Assembly (NCBI RefSeq): GCF_900187305.1
Contig: NZ_LT906434.1
Location: 992,001-1,056,000, forward strand
Length of the DNA: 64,000 nucleotides
Direction: 5' to 3'
From: Neisseria zoodegmatis
GTDB taxonomy: Bacteria > Pseudomonadota > Gammaproteobacteria > Burkholderiales > Neisseriaceae
The notes below the pieces were generated by a model. It was given only the letters and a program-made list of their open reading frames with translations, was not told where the DNA came from and ran no database searches. Shown one piece after another: positions 58,011 through 64,000 of the stretch. Position 1 is the stretch's first letter. The number at the start of each line of letters is the position of its first letter. The position numbers and the translations under genes are program-made.

Positions 58011-58637
58011 TCAGGCCAGAAGCTGCGATTCGAGCTTGACCGAAGGTGTGCGGATAACGCGGTTGCCGTCGATTTTCAGACGGCCTGCGGCAAAATCAGC
58101 CACAGCCTGCGGAAATAATTGGTGTTCTACTTTCAAAACCCGTGCGGCCAGCGTGTCGGCGGTGTCGTCGTCAAACACCGGCACCGCGCCTTGTGCGATT
58201 ACCGGGCCGCAGTCCAGCTCGGGCGTAACAAAATGAATGGTGCAGCCGGCAATGCGGCAGCCTGCTTCGATGGCGCGTTCGTGGGTGTGCAGGCCGGTAA
58301 AGGCGGGTAGCAGGGAAGGGTGGATGTTGATCAAACGCCCTTCATAATGGCGGCAAAACTCGGGTGTGAGAATGCGCATAAAGCCTGCCAAAACCACCAA
58401 ATCGGGCTGGTAAGCGTCGATTTTCTCCATCATTGCGCGGTCGAATGCCGAGCGGTCGGCAAATTGCTTGTGGTTCAGGCTGTCGGTGGTTATGCCGCGC
58501 TCTGCCGCCCAAGCCAAACCGGCGGCGTTTTCGTTGTTACTCAAAACGGCGGCAATGCGCACATGGGGAATCTGAGCTTCAACAATGGCCTGCATATTGC
58601 TGCCTCTGCCGGAAATCAGGATAACGATGTTTTTCAT
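58011..58637 (-). CDS. purN: Phosphoribosylglycinamide formyltransferase
   Basis: Third step of purine synthesis with 10-formyl-THF. 208 residues from ATG 58637. GRGSNMQA near the start; catalytic NIHPSLLPAFTGLHTH. An uptake sequence is directly before the start codon, and another is inside the C-terminal region (GRLK). Confidence 0.95.
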   Translation of the reverse strand: MKNIVILISGRGSNMQAIVEAQIPHVRIAAVLSNNENAAGLAWAAERGITTDSLNHKQFADRSAFDRAMMEKIDAYQPDLVVLAGFMRILTPEFCRHYEGRLINIHPSLLPAFTGLHTHERAIEAGCRIAGCTIHFVTPELDCGPVIAQGAVPVFDDDTADTLAARVLKVEHQLFPQAVADFAAGRLKIDGNRVIRTPSVKLESQLLA

Positions 58638-59050
58638 GTTCAGACGGCCTCGGAAGGAAGTTAACATATCGCCGCACCAGCCGTGCTGCAAGGGCATTAG
58701 CTTAACTTAACGGCTTTTTAATGATTGTTGCCACAACCTGCTGATCTGTATCGAAAAAGTGTCTGCAATGTGTTACAGGCGGCGTAAGATAATACATGCC
58801 TTATGCACTCAATCGGCTGGCGGGATTGCGGCGTATTGTATCAAGACGGCGGGTTGGTTTGAAAGCATCATTCAGACGGCCTGAAATCTTTATGCAGGTG
58901 TTTTTGTGCGCTCATGTTGAATCGGCATACGGCCCGGCATCTTTGCACGGCTTCGGTTGACGAACTTTTCTTTTTCTTGAGAAATATTATATTATAACAA
59001 TTCCGTATCAATCAGATGATAGACAACTTCAAGATTCAAGAGAGGAAAAG
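58638..59050. other. purN / DUF4198 intergenic region
   Basis: Divergent promoters over 413 bp. It holds an uptake sequence next to purN, another near 58871-58882, and a Zur-box-like sequence at 58985-58999. No ORF of interest. Confidence 0.6.
58985..58999 (+). promoter_or_regulatory. Zur-box-like site upstream of the DUF4198 gene
   Basis: TATTATATTATAACA matches the meningococcal Zur consensus TGTTATDNHATAACA (as remembered) at all but one position. It lies 51 bases before the start codon. Confidence 0.5.
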
Positions 59051-59857
59051 ATGAAAAAATACAGCGCATTTGCTTTGGCTGCTTTGCTTGCAGCCGCTTC
59101 GGCACACGCCCACCGCGTGTGGGTGGAAACCGCCCATACCCACGGCGGCGAAATTTTGAAAGCGGAATTGGGTTATGGTGAGTTCCCCGATATGGAACCG
59201 ATTGCCAAAGACCGTCTCCACATTTTCCGCAAGCCTATGCAGCTGATTACCGAAAAAGGCAAAGAAGATTTGGTGCAAAAAGGCGAGCATAATTATCAAT
59301 ACCAAAGCAAAAAAGCAGTGAAAGACGGCAGCTATCTGGTTACGGCCGAATACCAGCCTACGTTTTGGTCTAAAAACAAAGCAGGTTGGAAGCAGGCCAG
59401 CATTAAAGAAATGCCCGATGCCGATTATTGCGAACAAACCCGCATGTACGGCAAAAACATTGTGAATGTGGGCCATGAAAGTGCCGACACCAAAATCATT
59501 ACTCGTCCGGTAGGCCAAGGTTTGGAAATCGTGCCGCTTGATAATCCTGCCAATATTCATGTGGGCGACCGCTTCAAGGTGCGCGTGTTGTTTAACGGCG
59601 AACCGCTGCCGGGTGCGGTGGTAACGGCCACTTTCGACGGTTTCGATAACAGCGACCGCAGCAAAACGCACAAAGTAGAGGCGCAGGCGTTTTACGATAA
59701 GGCGGGAGACGACGGCACGGTAGATATCATTCCGCTGCGTCAGGGTTTTTGGAAAGTGAACGTCGAGCATAAAGCCGATTTCCCTGATCAAAAAGTTTGT
59801 CAGAAACTCGCCAGCTACACCACGTTGACTTTCCAAATCGGCCATCAGGCGCATTAA
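59051..59857 (+). CDS. DUF4198 periplasmic protein, probable metal-uptake accessory
   Basis: 268 residues. Sec signal with cleavage after SAHA, so the mature protein begins HRVWVETAHTHGGE with His at position 1 and three more His nearby. DUF4198 proteins are often found with nickel or cobalt (NikK/CbiK-like) or zinc uptake genes. The middle part contains FWSKNKAGWKQA and the C-terminal half is an Ig/carboxypeptidase-regulatory-like fold (FKVRVLFNGEPLPGAVV). A Zur-like box upstream supports zinc control. The ribosome binding site is GAGGA. Confidence 0.82.
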   Translation: MKKYSAFALAALLAAASAHAHRVWVETAHTHGGEILKAELGYGEFPDMEPIAKDRLHIFRKPMQLITEKGKEDLVQKGEHNYQYQSKKAVKDGSYLVTAEYQPTFWSKNKAGWKQASIKEMPDADYCEQTRMYGKNIVNVGHESADTKIITRPVGQGLEIVPLDNPANIHVGDRFKVRVLFNGEPLPGAVVTATFDGFDNSDRSKTHKVEAQAFYDKAGDDGTVDIIPLRQGFWKVNVEHKADFPDQKVCQKLASYTTLTFQIGHQAH

Positions 59858-59905
59858 CGCATTAATCAATAGAGATTAATCGTTAATCCGAGCCAGAGCC
59901 TAAAT

Positions 59906-59945
59906 AAAACCGCTTGCCGATATAACGGCAAGCGGTTTTTTCAGA
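59906..59945 (+). terminator. Terminator of the DUF4198 gene
   Basis: AAAACCGCTTGCCG / CGGCAAGCGGTTTT, 14-bp perfect stem with 6-nt loop. The T-run merges into an uptake sequence (TTTTTTCAGACGGCCT). Confidence 0.92.
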
Positions 59946-60114
59946 CGGCCTGAGCGTTTTATAAAATCAGGAAAAAAGCTTTAGGCCGTCTGAAAGCAGT
60001 TTGCGGACAACAAACAGGTCTCATAGGAAAGGATTGCCTATCCGCCCGCAGATAGGTTTGAGGCCGCCTGAAAAATCGTATTCAGACGGCCTGTTTGTAC
60101 AACACTGAAAATGC

Positions 60115-60573
60115 TTATTCGGCGGAAGCAGAAGGCTCGGCTTGCTCGGTGTTTTCCGCAGCAACTTCAGGCTGGGCTTCGGCTTTTTTCGCTTCTGCCG
60201 CAGCTTTGCGCTCGGCTTGTGCGGCGAGGGCTTGCTGTACTGCCGGATGCTGTTGGGCAATGGCTTGCTCTTCGGCGCTCACTTCGCCTTTGAAGCGGTT
60301 GTTCAAATCGAAACGTTTGCCGCCGCGGGCCAAGGCTTTCAGGTAGCGCGGGCGGCGGCAGTGGTTTGCCAGCACGCGGGCAATCAGGGTGGGGTCGAAT
60401 TGGGGCAGGGCGGTGACGAGATCTTGGTCGATGCCGACGGCCAAAGGTTTAAAGCGTTTGAACACATCGTATTTGTTGTAGATGTGATCGGCAATTATAT
60501 CGGTTTGTTTCTTTTTGCTCATGGTTTGTACTGCGGTTTTGAGCGCAGCACCCAAAGCGGTTTCCTTCGTCAT
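60115..60573 (-). CDS. proQ: ProQ/FinO-family RNA chaperone
   Basis: 152 residues. The FinO domain spans about residues 1-100 (IADHIYNKYDVFKRFKPLAVGID, CRRPRYLKALARGGKRFDL), followed by a short Ala/Glu/Lys-rich tail. Neisserial ProQ is a minimal version that binds small RNAs and mRNA 3' ends. The size and sequence fit. Confidence 0.92.
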   Translation of the reverse strand: MTKETALGAALKTAVQTMSKKKQTDIIADHIYNKYDVFKRFKPLAVGIDQDLVTALPQFDPTLIARVLANHCRRPRYLKALARGGKRFDLNNRFKGEVSAEEQAIAQQHPAVQQALAAQAERKAAAEAKKAEAQPEVAAENTEQAEPSASAE

Positions 60574-60903
60574 GTCGGTTTCCTGTGGGTAAAGCTTGTG
60601 TTTTGAAACGCCGGACTGAATGATCCGGCTTGCTCAAGGGCGGCGAACTTAAATGAGACGGTCAAATGGTAGGGCGCGGCTTTTACTGCGTTTGGAATCA
60701 ATTTGACTATCCATATTCAGATGGCCTAAAGCTCAGGCCGTCTGAAAAGTGTTTGATAGGCCTGATTCCGGATGGTTCGCCACAAATATAAGATTTTGCG
60801 CATTTTATTATAAAGCGCAAATTTTTGCTAAGATTTTATATCTGTTTTTAATGAATTGAGAGGCCGTCTGAATGGTTTTCAGACGGCCTCGGTATATTCA
60901 GCT
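60574..60903. other. Intergenic region between proQ and aroC
   Basis: No gene seen. An AT-rich stem TTTGCGC / GCGCAAA (60795-60801, 60815-60821) and two single uptake sequences (near 60720 degenerate and 60737) are present, followed by the inverted pair at 60860-60890. Confidence 0.6.
60860..60890. terminator. Inverted DUS pair downstream of aroC
   Basis: GAGGCCGTCTGAA (60860-60872) and TTCAGACGGCCTC (60878-60890) with a 5-nt loop, 14 bases after the aroC stop. Confidence 0.82.
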
Positions 60904-61998
60904 TCAACGGCGGACGATATCGGGCGTGCTCACGCTCACGTCGGCATTTTGGGCGCGGTGGCGCAGGGCATGGTCGATCAGCACCAGCGCGAGCATGGCC
61001 TCGGCAATCGGGGCGGCGCGCAGGCCGACGCAGGGGTCGTGGCGGCCGTGGGTGGCGAGTTCGACGGGATTGCCTTCGATGTCGATTGAGCGGCGCGGAG
61101 TGGCGATGCTGCTGGTGGGCTTGACGGCGATGTTGACGGCGATATCTTGGCCAGTGCTGATGCCGCCCAAGATGCCGCCGGCGTGGTTGGACAAGAAGCC
61201 TTCGGGGGTAAGCTCATCGCCGTGTTCGCTGCCGCGTTGGGTGATGCAGCCGAAGCCTGCGCCGATTTCCACGCCTTTGACGGCGTTAATCGACATCATG
61301 GCGTGGGCGATGTCGGCATCCAGCCGGTCGAATACGGGTTCGCCCAAGCCGACGGGAACGCTGCGGGCTTCGACGGCAAGTTTGGCACCGACGGAATCCA
61401 GCGATTTGCGCACGCTGTCCATATAGTTTTCCAACTCGGCTATTTGGCTTTGGTTGGCGGTGAAAAAGGGATTGTTGCCGATGTGTTCATAGCCTTCGAA
61501 GGCGATGGTTTTTTCGCCCACTTGGGTCACGTAGGCGGTGATTTCGGTGCCGAACTTTTCTTTCAGCCATTTTTTGGCAATCGCTCCGGCGGCAACGCGG
61601 GCGGCGGTTTCGCGGGCGGAGCTGCGGCCGCCGCCGCGGTAGTCGCGGATGCCGTATTTGTGCCAATAGGTGTAGTCGGCGTGGCCGGGGCGGAAACTTT
61701 GGGCGATGTTGCCGTAGTCTTTGCTGCGTTGGTCTGTGTTGCGGATGAGCAGGGCAATCGGGGTGCCGGTGGTTTTACCTTCAAATACGCCGGAAAGAAT
61801 TTCCACTTCGTCGGCTTCGCGCCGTTGGGTAACGTGGCGGCTGGTGCCGGGTTTGCGGCGGTCGAGGTCGGTTTGGATGTCGGCGGCGCTTAATGAAAGC
61901 CCGGGCGGGCAGCCGTCGATGATGCAGCCTAATGCGGGGCCGTGGCTTTCGCCGAAAGTGGTTACGGTGAAGAGTTGTCCGAATGTATTGCCTGCCAT
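60904..61998 (-). CDS. aroC: Chorismate synthase
   Basis: Makes chorismate from EPSP using reduced FMN. 364 residues. [18 protein letters not shown] at the N-terminus, [39 protein letters not shown], and a C-terminal [11 protein letters not shown]. It provides the precursor for the trpG/trpD pathway. Single gene. Confidence 0.97.
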   Translation of the reverse strand: MAGNTFGQLFTVTTFGESHGPALGCIIDGCPPGLSLSAADIQTDLDRRKPGTSRHVTQRREADEVEILSGVFEGKTTGTPIALLIRNTDQRSKDYGNIAQSFRPGHADYTYWHKYGIRDYRGGGRSSARETAARVAAGAIAKKWLKEKFGTEITAYVTQVGEKTIAFEGYEHIGNNPFFTANQSQIAELENYMDSVRKSLDSVGAKLAVEARSVPVGLGEPVFDRLDADIAHAMMSINAVKGVEIGAGFGCITQRGSEHGDELTPEGFLSNHAGGILGGISTGQDIAVNIAVKPTSSIATPRRSIDIEGNPVELATHGRHDPCVGLRAAPIAEAMLALVLIDHALRHRAQNADVSVSTPDIVRR

Positions 61999-62120
61999 GA
62001 TTTTTTATGTGGGGAAAGTGGATACAGGCGGCAAGTGTAGCATAAAAGGCCGTCTGAAACGGAGTAGAGCGGGCAGAATCGCCGTATGCGTTTGGGAAAG
62101 AGTTTGCTGTAAAACACAAA

Positions 62121-62160
62121 ACCGCTGCGGCTTTGTCGGTAGCGCAGCGGTTGCGGGTTT
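62121..62160 (-). terminator. Terminator between the STAS gene and aroC
   Basis: AACCGCTGCG / CGCAGCGGTT stem (inside about 62121-62155) just downstream of the leftward STAS-domain gene, with A/T on the flanks. Confidence 0.6.
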
Positions 62161-62173
62161 GGAATTTATCGGC

Positions 62174-62530
62174 TTATTCGGAGCGTGATTCTTGCAGCCA
62201 TTGTTGAGCCGAAGCGGCATCGTCGAAATATTTGGGGTGCTGTTGGGTAAGCAGGCTGGAGAGGCGGGTGCCCAGTTTGATCCATACGTCGTCCACTACG
62301 ATGGCGATGCGGCCGAAATCGTCTTCGTGTTCGCGCATGAATTTAAGCTGTTCCATCGCCATATCGATGGTGAAATCTTTGAGCATGCTTAAATCGAGCA
62401 GCATGTCGGGGCGGTGGATTTTTTGTGTGCATTCCAGTGCGGCACGTTCAAATTCGTAAAAGTCTTCCACTGTAAACTCGTTGTAGAGAGCCACATTCAA
62501 ACCATAATCCTGTTCGCGGATGGAAATCAT
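62174..62530 (-). CDS. SpoIIAA-like / STAS domain protein
   Basis: 118 residues, no signal peptide. The fold predicted from sequence is SpoIIAA-like (Sec14/STAS): alternating strands and helices with DMLLDLSMLKDFTIDMA and RIAIVVDDVWIKLG. Such proteins are found alone and their role is mostly unknown. It lies 22 bases downstream of the DMT gene stop on the same strand, possibly one transcript. Confidence 0.8.
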   Translation of the reverse strand: MISIREQDYGLNVALYNEFTVEDFYEFERAALECTQKIHRPDMLLDLSMLKDFTIDMAMEQLKFMREHEDDFGRIAIVVDDVWIKLGTRLSSLLTQQHPKYFDDAASAQQWLQESRSE

Positions 62531-62552
62531 TATGCACTCCTTATCTGAATGG

Positions 62553-63452
62553 TTATTTGGATAATGTGAATTTGCGCAGCCGGGCAGGATTCAGGCTGCT
62601 CAAGATACCGCTTGCCACAATAATACCCATTCCCAGCACTTCCTGCCAGCTGATTTTATCGCCTAAAAACCATACGCCGGCGAGCGAGGAAAAGACAACT
62701 GCCAAATAAGAAAGAGATGCTACGGTGAATTTGTTGCCGACTTTGTAGGCGCGGGTCATGCACAGTTGGGCAATCATGGCGGAAAGGCCTATGCCGGTCA
62801 GGTAGGGCAGGGTTTGCCAAGTCAACGGATGCCAGCCGGTATATGTAGCCCATACGCTCGATAAAGCCATTCCGACCACAGAAAGGTAAAACACAATCCG
62901 CCAACCCGGTTCGCCCAGTAGCGAAAGTTCGCGCACGAGCAGATAAGCCCAAGCGGCAAGCAGGCCGCCGCACAGGCCGACTAAGGCGGCAAATTCCTGC
63001 CCGCTTTGAAAAGAAGGGTTGAGCAGCACGACTACGCCGATAAAGCCCAAAACCAGCACGGCCGCTGTGTAGGAAGAAATTTTTTCTTTCAAAACAATAA
63101 ACGATAAAACGGCAAGAAAAATCGAGGAGGTGTAGCCGAGGGTTACACCTGTGGCTAAAGGCAGGTGCATGATGGCGTAAAAAATGCACAACATCCCCAA
63201 GGTGCCGGATACGCTGCGGTTCAAATGCGCTTTCCAATGCGGTGTGCGGAAACTTTTGCCTTGTGCTTTGGCGGTGATGCCGAGAAAAAGGGCGGCGAAG
63301 CCCATCCGCCAAAATACCAGCTCGCCTGTGCCCAGTGCGAATGTTTGCGATGCGCTTTTTACCAAAAGGTTCATCAGGGTAAAGCAGACGGCGGCGATGA
63401 TTACCCAGCCTGAGCCGAGTGGGTCTTTGTATGGGGATCGGGTAGCGTTCAT
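62553..63452 (-). CDS. DMT-family permease (EamA domains)
   Basis: 299 residues from ATG 63452 (MNATRSPYKDPLGSGW). Ten hydrophobic segments in two EamA repeats; FWRMGFAALFLG and the second-half GLSAMIAQLCMTRAYKVG. Substrate unknown, possibly an exporter of metabolites. A longer upstream frame reads through a MITE and is rejected. Confidence 0.88.
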   Translation of the reverse strand: MNATRSPYKDPLGSGWVIIAAVCFTLMNLLVKSASQTFALGTGELVFWRMGFAALFLGITAKAQGKSFRTPHWKAHLNRSVSGTLGMLCIFYAIMHLPLATGVTLGYTSSIFLAVLSFIVLKEKISSYTAAVLVLGFIGVVVLLNPSFQSGQEFAALVGLCGGLLAAWAYLLVRELSLLGEPGWRIVFYLSVVGMALSSVWATYTGWHPLTWQTLPYLTGIGLSAMIAQLCMTRAYKVGNKFTVASLSYLAVVFSSLAGVWFLGDKISWQEVLGMGIIVASGILSSLNPARLRKFTLSK

Positions 63453-63483
63453 GGGTGTGCGGTTTAGGGAAAAAGGGCAGGCC

Positions 63484-63626
63484 GAGACCTTTGCAAAACC
63501 CCCATCTGCGGCGCATTTCTGCGTTGTGCGCTGCTCGCTCGTTTGCCTATCTAAATGATATGTCTGCACTCGCTGCGCTGCTACGCCTTGAACTGCATCC
63601 ACATCTGAGGGTTTTGCAAAGGTCTC
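63484..63626. mobile_element. 143-bp MITE with IS5-family-like ends
   Basis: Perfect 18-bp terminal inverted repeats GAGACCTTTGCAAAACCC (63484-63501) and its complement (63609-63626). GAGACCTTTGCAAAA is the end sequence I remember from neisserial IS5-family (IS1106-like) elements. The 143-bp body has no transposase. AGGCC flanks both sides (63479-63483, 63627-63631), the right copy being part of an uptake sequence. Confidence 0.8.
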
Positions 63627-63654
63627 AGGCCGTCTGAAATTTTTCAGACGGCCT
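63627..63654. terminator. Inverted DUS pair at the end of the antiporter gene
   Basis: AGGCCGTCTGAAA and TTTCAGACGGCCT with a 2-nt loop, 13 bases after the antiporter stop (minus strand); it adjoins the MITE. Confidence 0.8.
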
Positions 63655-63667
63655 CTTGAGGGTGTGG

Positions 63668-64000
63668 TTAACTCGGGCATTTCAGCCCCAGCCATTTCAT
63701 CGAGCCGTCGTGTTCCAACTCTTTAACGGTAAGGATGAAATCGCCGATGTGGATGCGGTCGCCTTCCACGGGTACATTGCCTTCAAAGCGTTTTTTAAAC
63801 AGGCCGCTCAAGGTCAGGTTGCGTTCGTGTTCTTCCAGCCGCAAGCCGTAGGCATCGGCCAAATCGCCGGCGATGCTGGAGGGGTTAACCACAAATTCGC
63901 CGAAGAAGTCTAAATTGATCAGCGCCGATTGGCCTGTTTCGCAGAAGCGTTTGGCGAGCGTGTCCACCTGTTCGGGCGGCACGATATACCAAGCCACATC
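63668..64000 (-). CDS. C-terminal part of a K+/H+ (NhaP2-like) antiporter
   Basis: The frame is open to the window edge, so only the last ~110 residues are seen. They form a CorC/HlyC-type transporter-associated domain (ALINLDFFGEFVVNPSSIAG, then LKKRFEGN-like FKKRFEGNVPVEGDRIHIGD and ILTVKELEHDG). The segment before it, GDLADAYGLRLEEHERNLTLSGL, resembles the NhaP2/CvrA linker. The membrane part lies beyond the window, so the antiporter assignment rests on these domains alone. Confidence 0.7.
   Translation of the reverse strand, partial: DVAWYIVPPEQVDTLAKRFCETGQSALINLDFFGEFVVNPSSIAGDLADAYGLRLEEHERNLTLSGLFKKRFEGNVPVEGDRIHIGDFILTVKELEHDGSMKWLGLKCPS

Noticed and set aside
59036..59869. 277-residue minus-strand ORF over the DUF4198 gene
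   Set aside because: It is the mirror of the real gene; the plus strand encodes a signal peptide and a known domain and has a ribosome binding site and terminator.
63453..63695. 81-residue N-terminal extension of the DMT transporter
   Set aside because: It is translated from the MITE and the DUS pair; the normal start is ATG 63452.

Overview
The window comes from a Neisseriaceae chromosome, most likely a commensal or animal-associated Neisseria. The 12-base DNA uptake sequence AGGCCGTCTGAA (the AG-DUS dialect, not the ATGCCGTCTGAA form that dominates in meningococcus and gonococcus) occurs very often on both strands, singly inside genes and as inverted pairs between genes. The minor-pilin cluster downstream of dnaB and the protein sequences also fit Neisseria. 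Nothing in the sequence fixes the species. All calls come from reading the sequence; no database search was run.

Layout. 1-2386 (-): N-terminal two thirds of smc. 2837-13125 (+): an OmpA-type lipoprotein followed by a 3120-residue secreted adhesin made of about 24 Ig-like repeats, a VCBS-like domain, a von Willebrand A domain and RTX repeats. 13377-17439: fabI, tsaD, an S24 repressor facing a small secreted protein, and a thioredoxin-like lipoprotein. 17648-20211 (+): metNIQ methionine importer preceded by what reads as a SAM-II riboswitch with its own terminator. 20543-25711 (+): dnaB and the minor pilins pilH-I-J-K-X. 25928-33474: mscS, a TlpA-like thioredoxin, clpX, pbpG, nupC, a Bcp peroxiredoxin, a GNAT acetyltransferase and ogt. 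33611-34715: a small membrane protein and xerD. 34953-36887 (-): prfH and an RtcB-type RNA ligase (ribosome rescue plus RNA repair) with a structured leader and a tiny leader ORF. 37099-43078 (-): bfd, a YpfJ-type metalloprotease, an LplT-like MFS protein, ccoS, trpD, trpG and lgt. 43397-44893 (+): putP.

44894-51038 (+) is a small type VI secretion effector island: a vgrG lacking its 5' end, a Tle4-like lipase gene broken by an IS1016-type element (perfect 8-bp target duplication) and by a one-base slip in a poly-A run, and an apparently intact Tli4-type immunity lipoprotein. 51131-64000 returns to housekeeping genes: pyrG, fadD, mnmA, panD, kdsA, a DUF3108 protein, purN, a DUF4198 metal-related protein behind a Zur-box-like site, proQ, aroC, a STAS/SpoIIAA-like protein, a DMT exporter and the C-terminal end of an NhaP2-like antiporter. 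A 143-bp MITE with IS5-family-like ends lies inside a DUS pair near 63.5 kb.

The most interesting points are the SAM-II-like riboswitch ahead of metNIQ, the rtcB/prfH leader, the uptake sequences carried inside each copy of one adhesin repeat, and the decayed but reconstructable Tle4 effector with its immunity gene retained.
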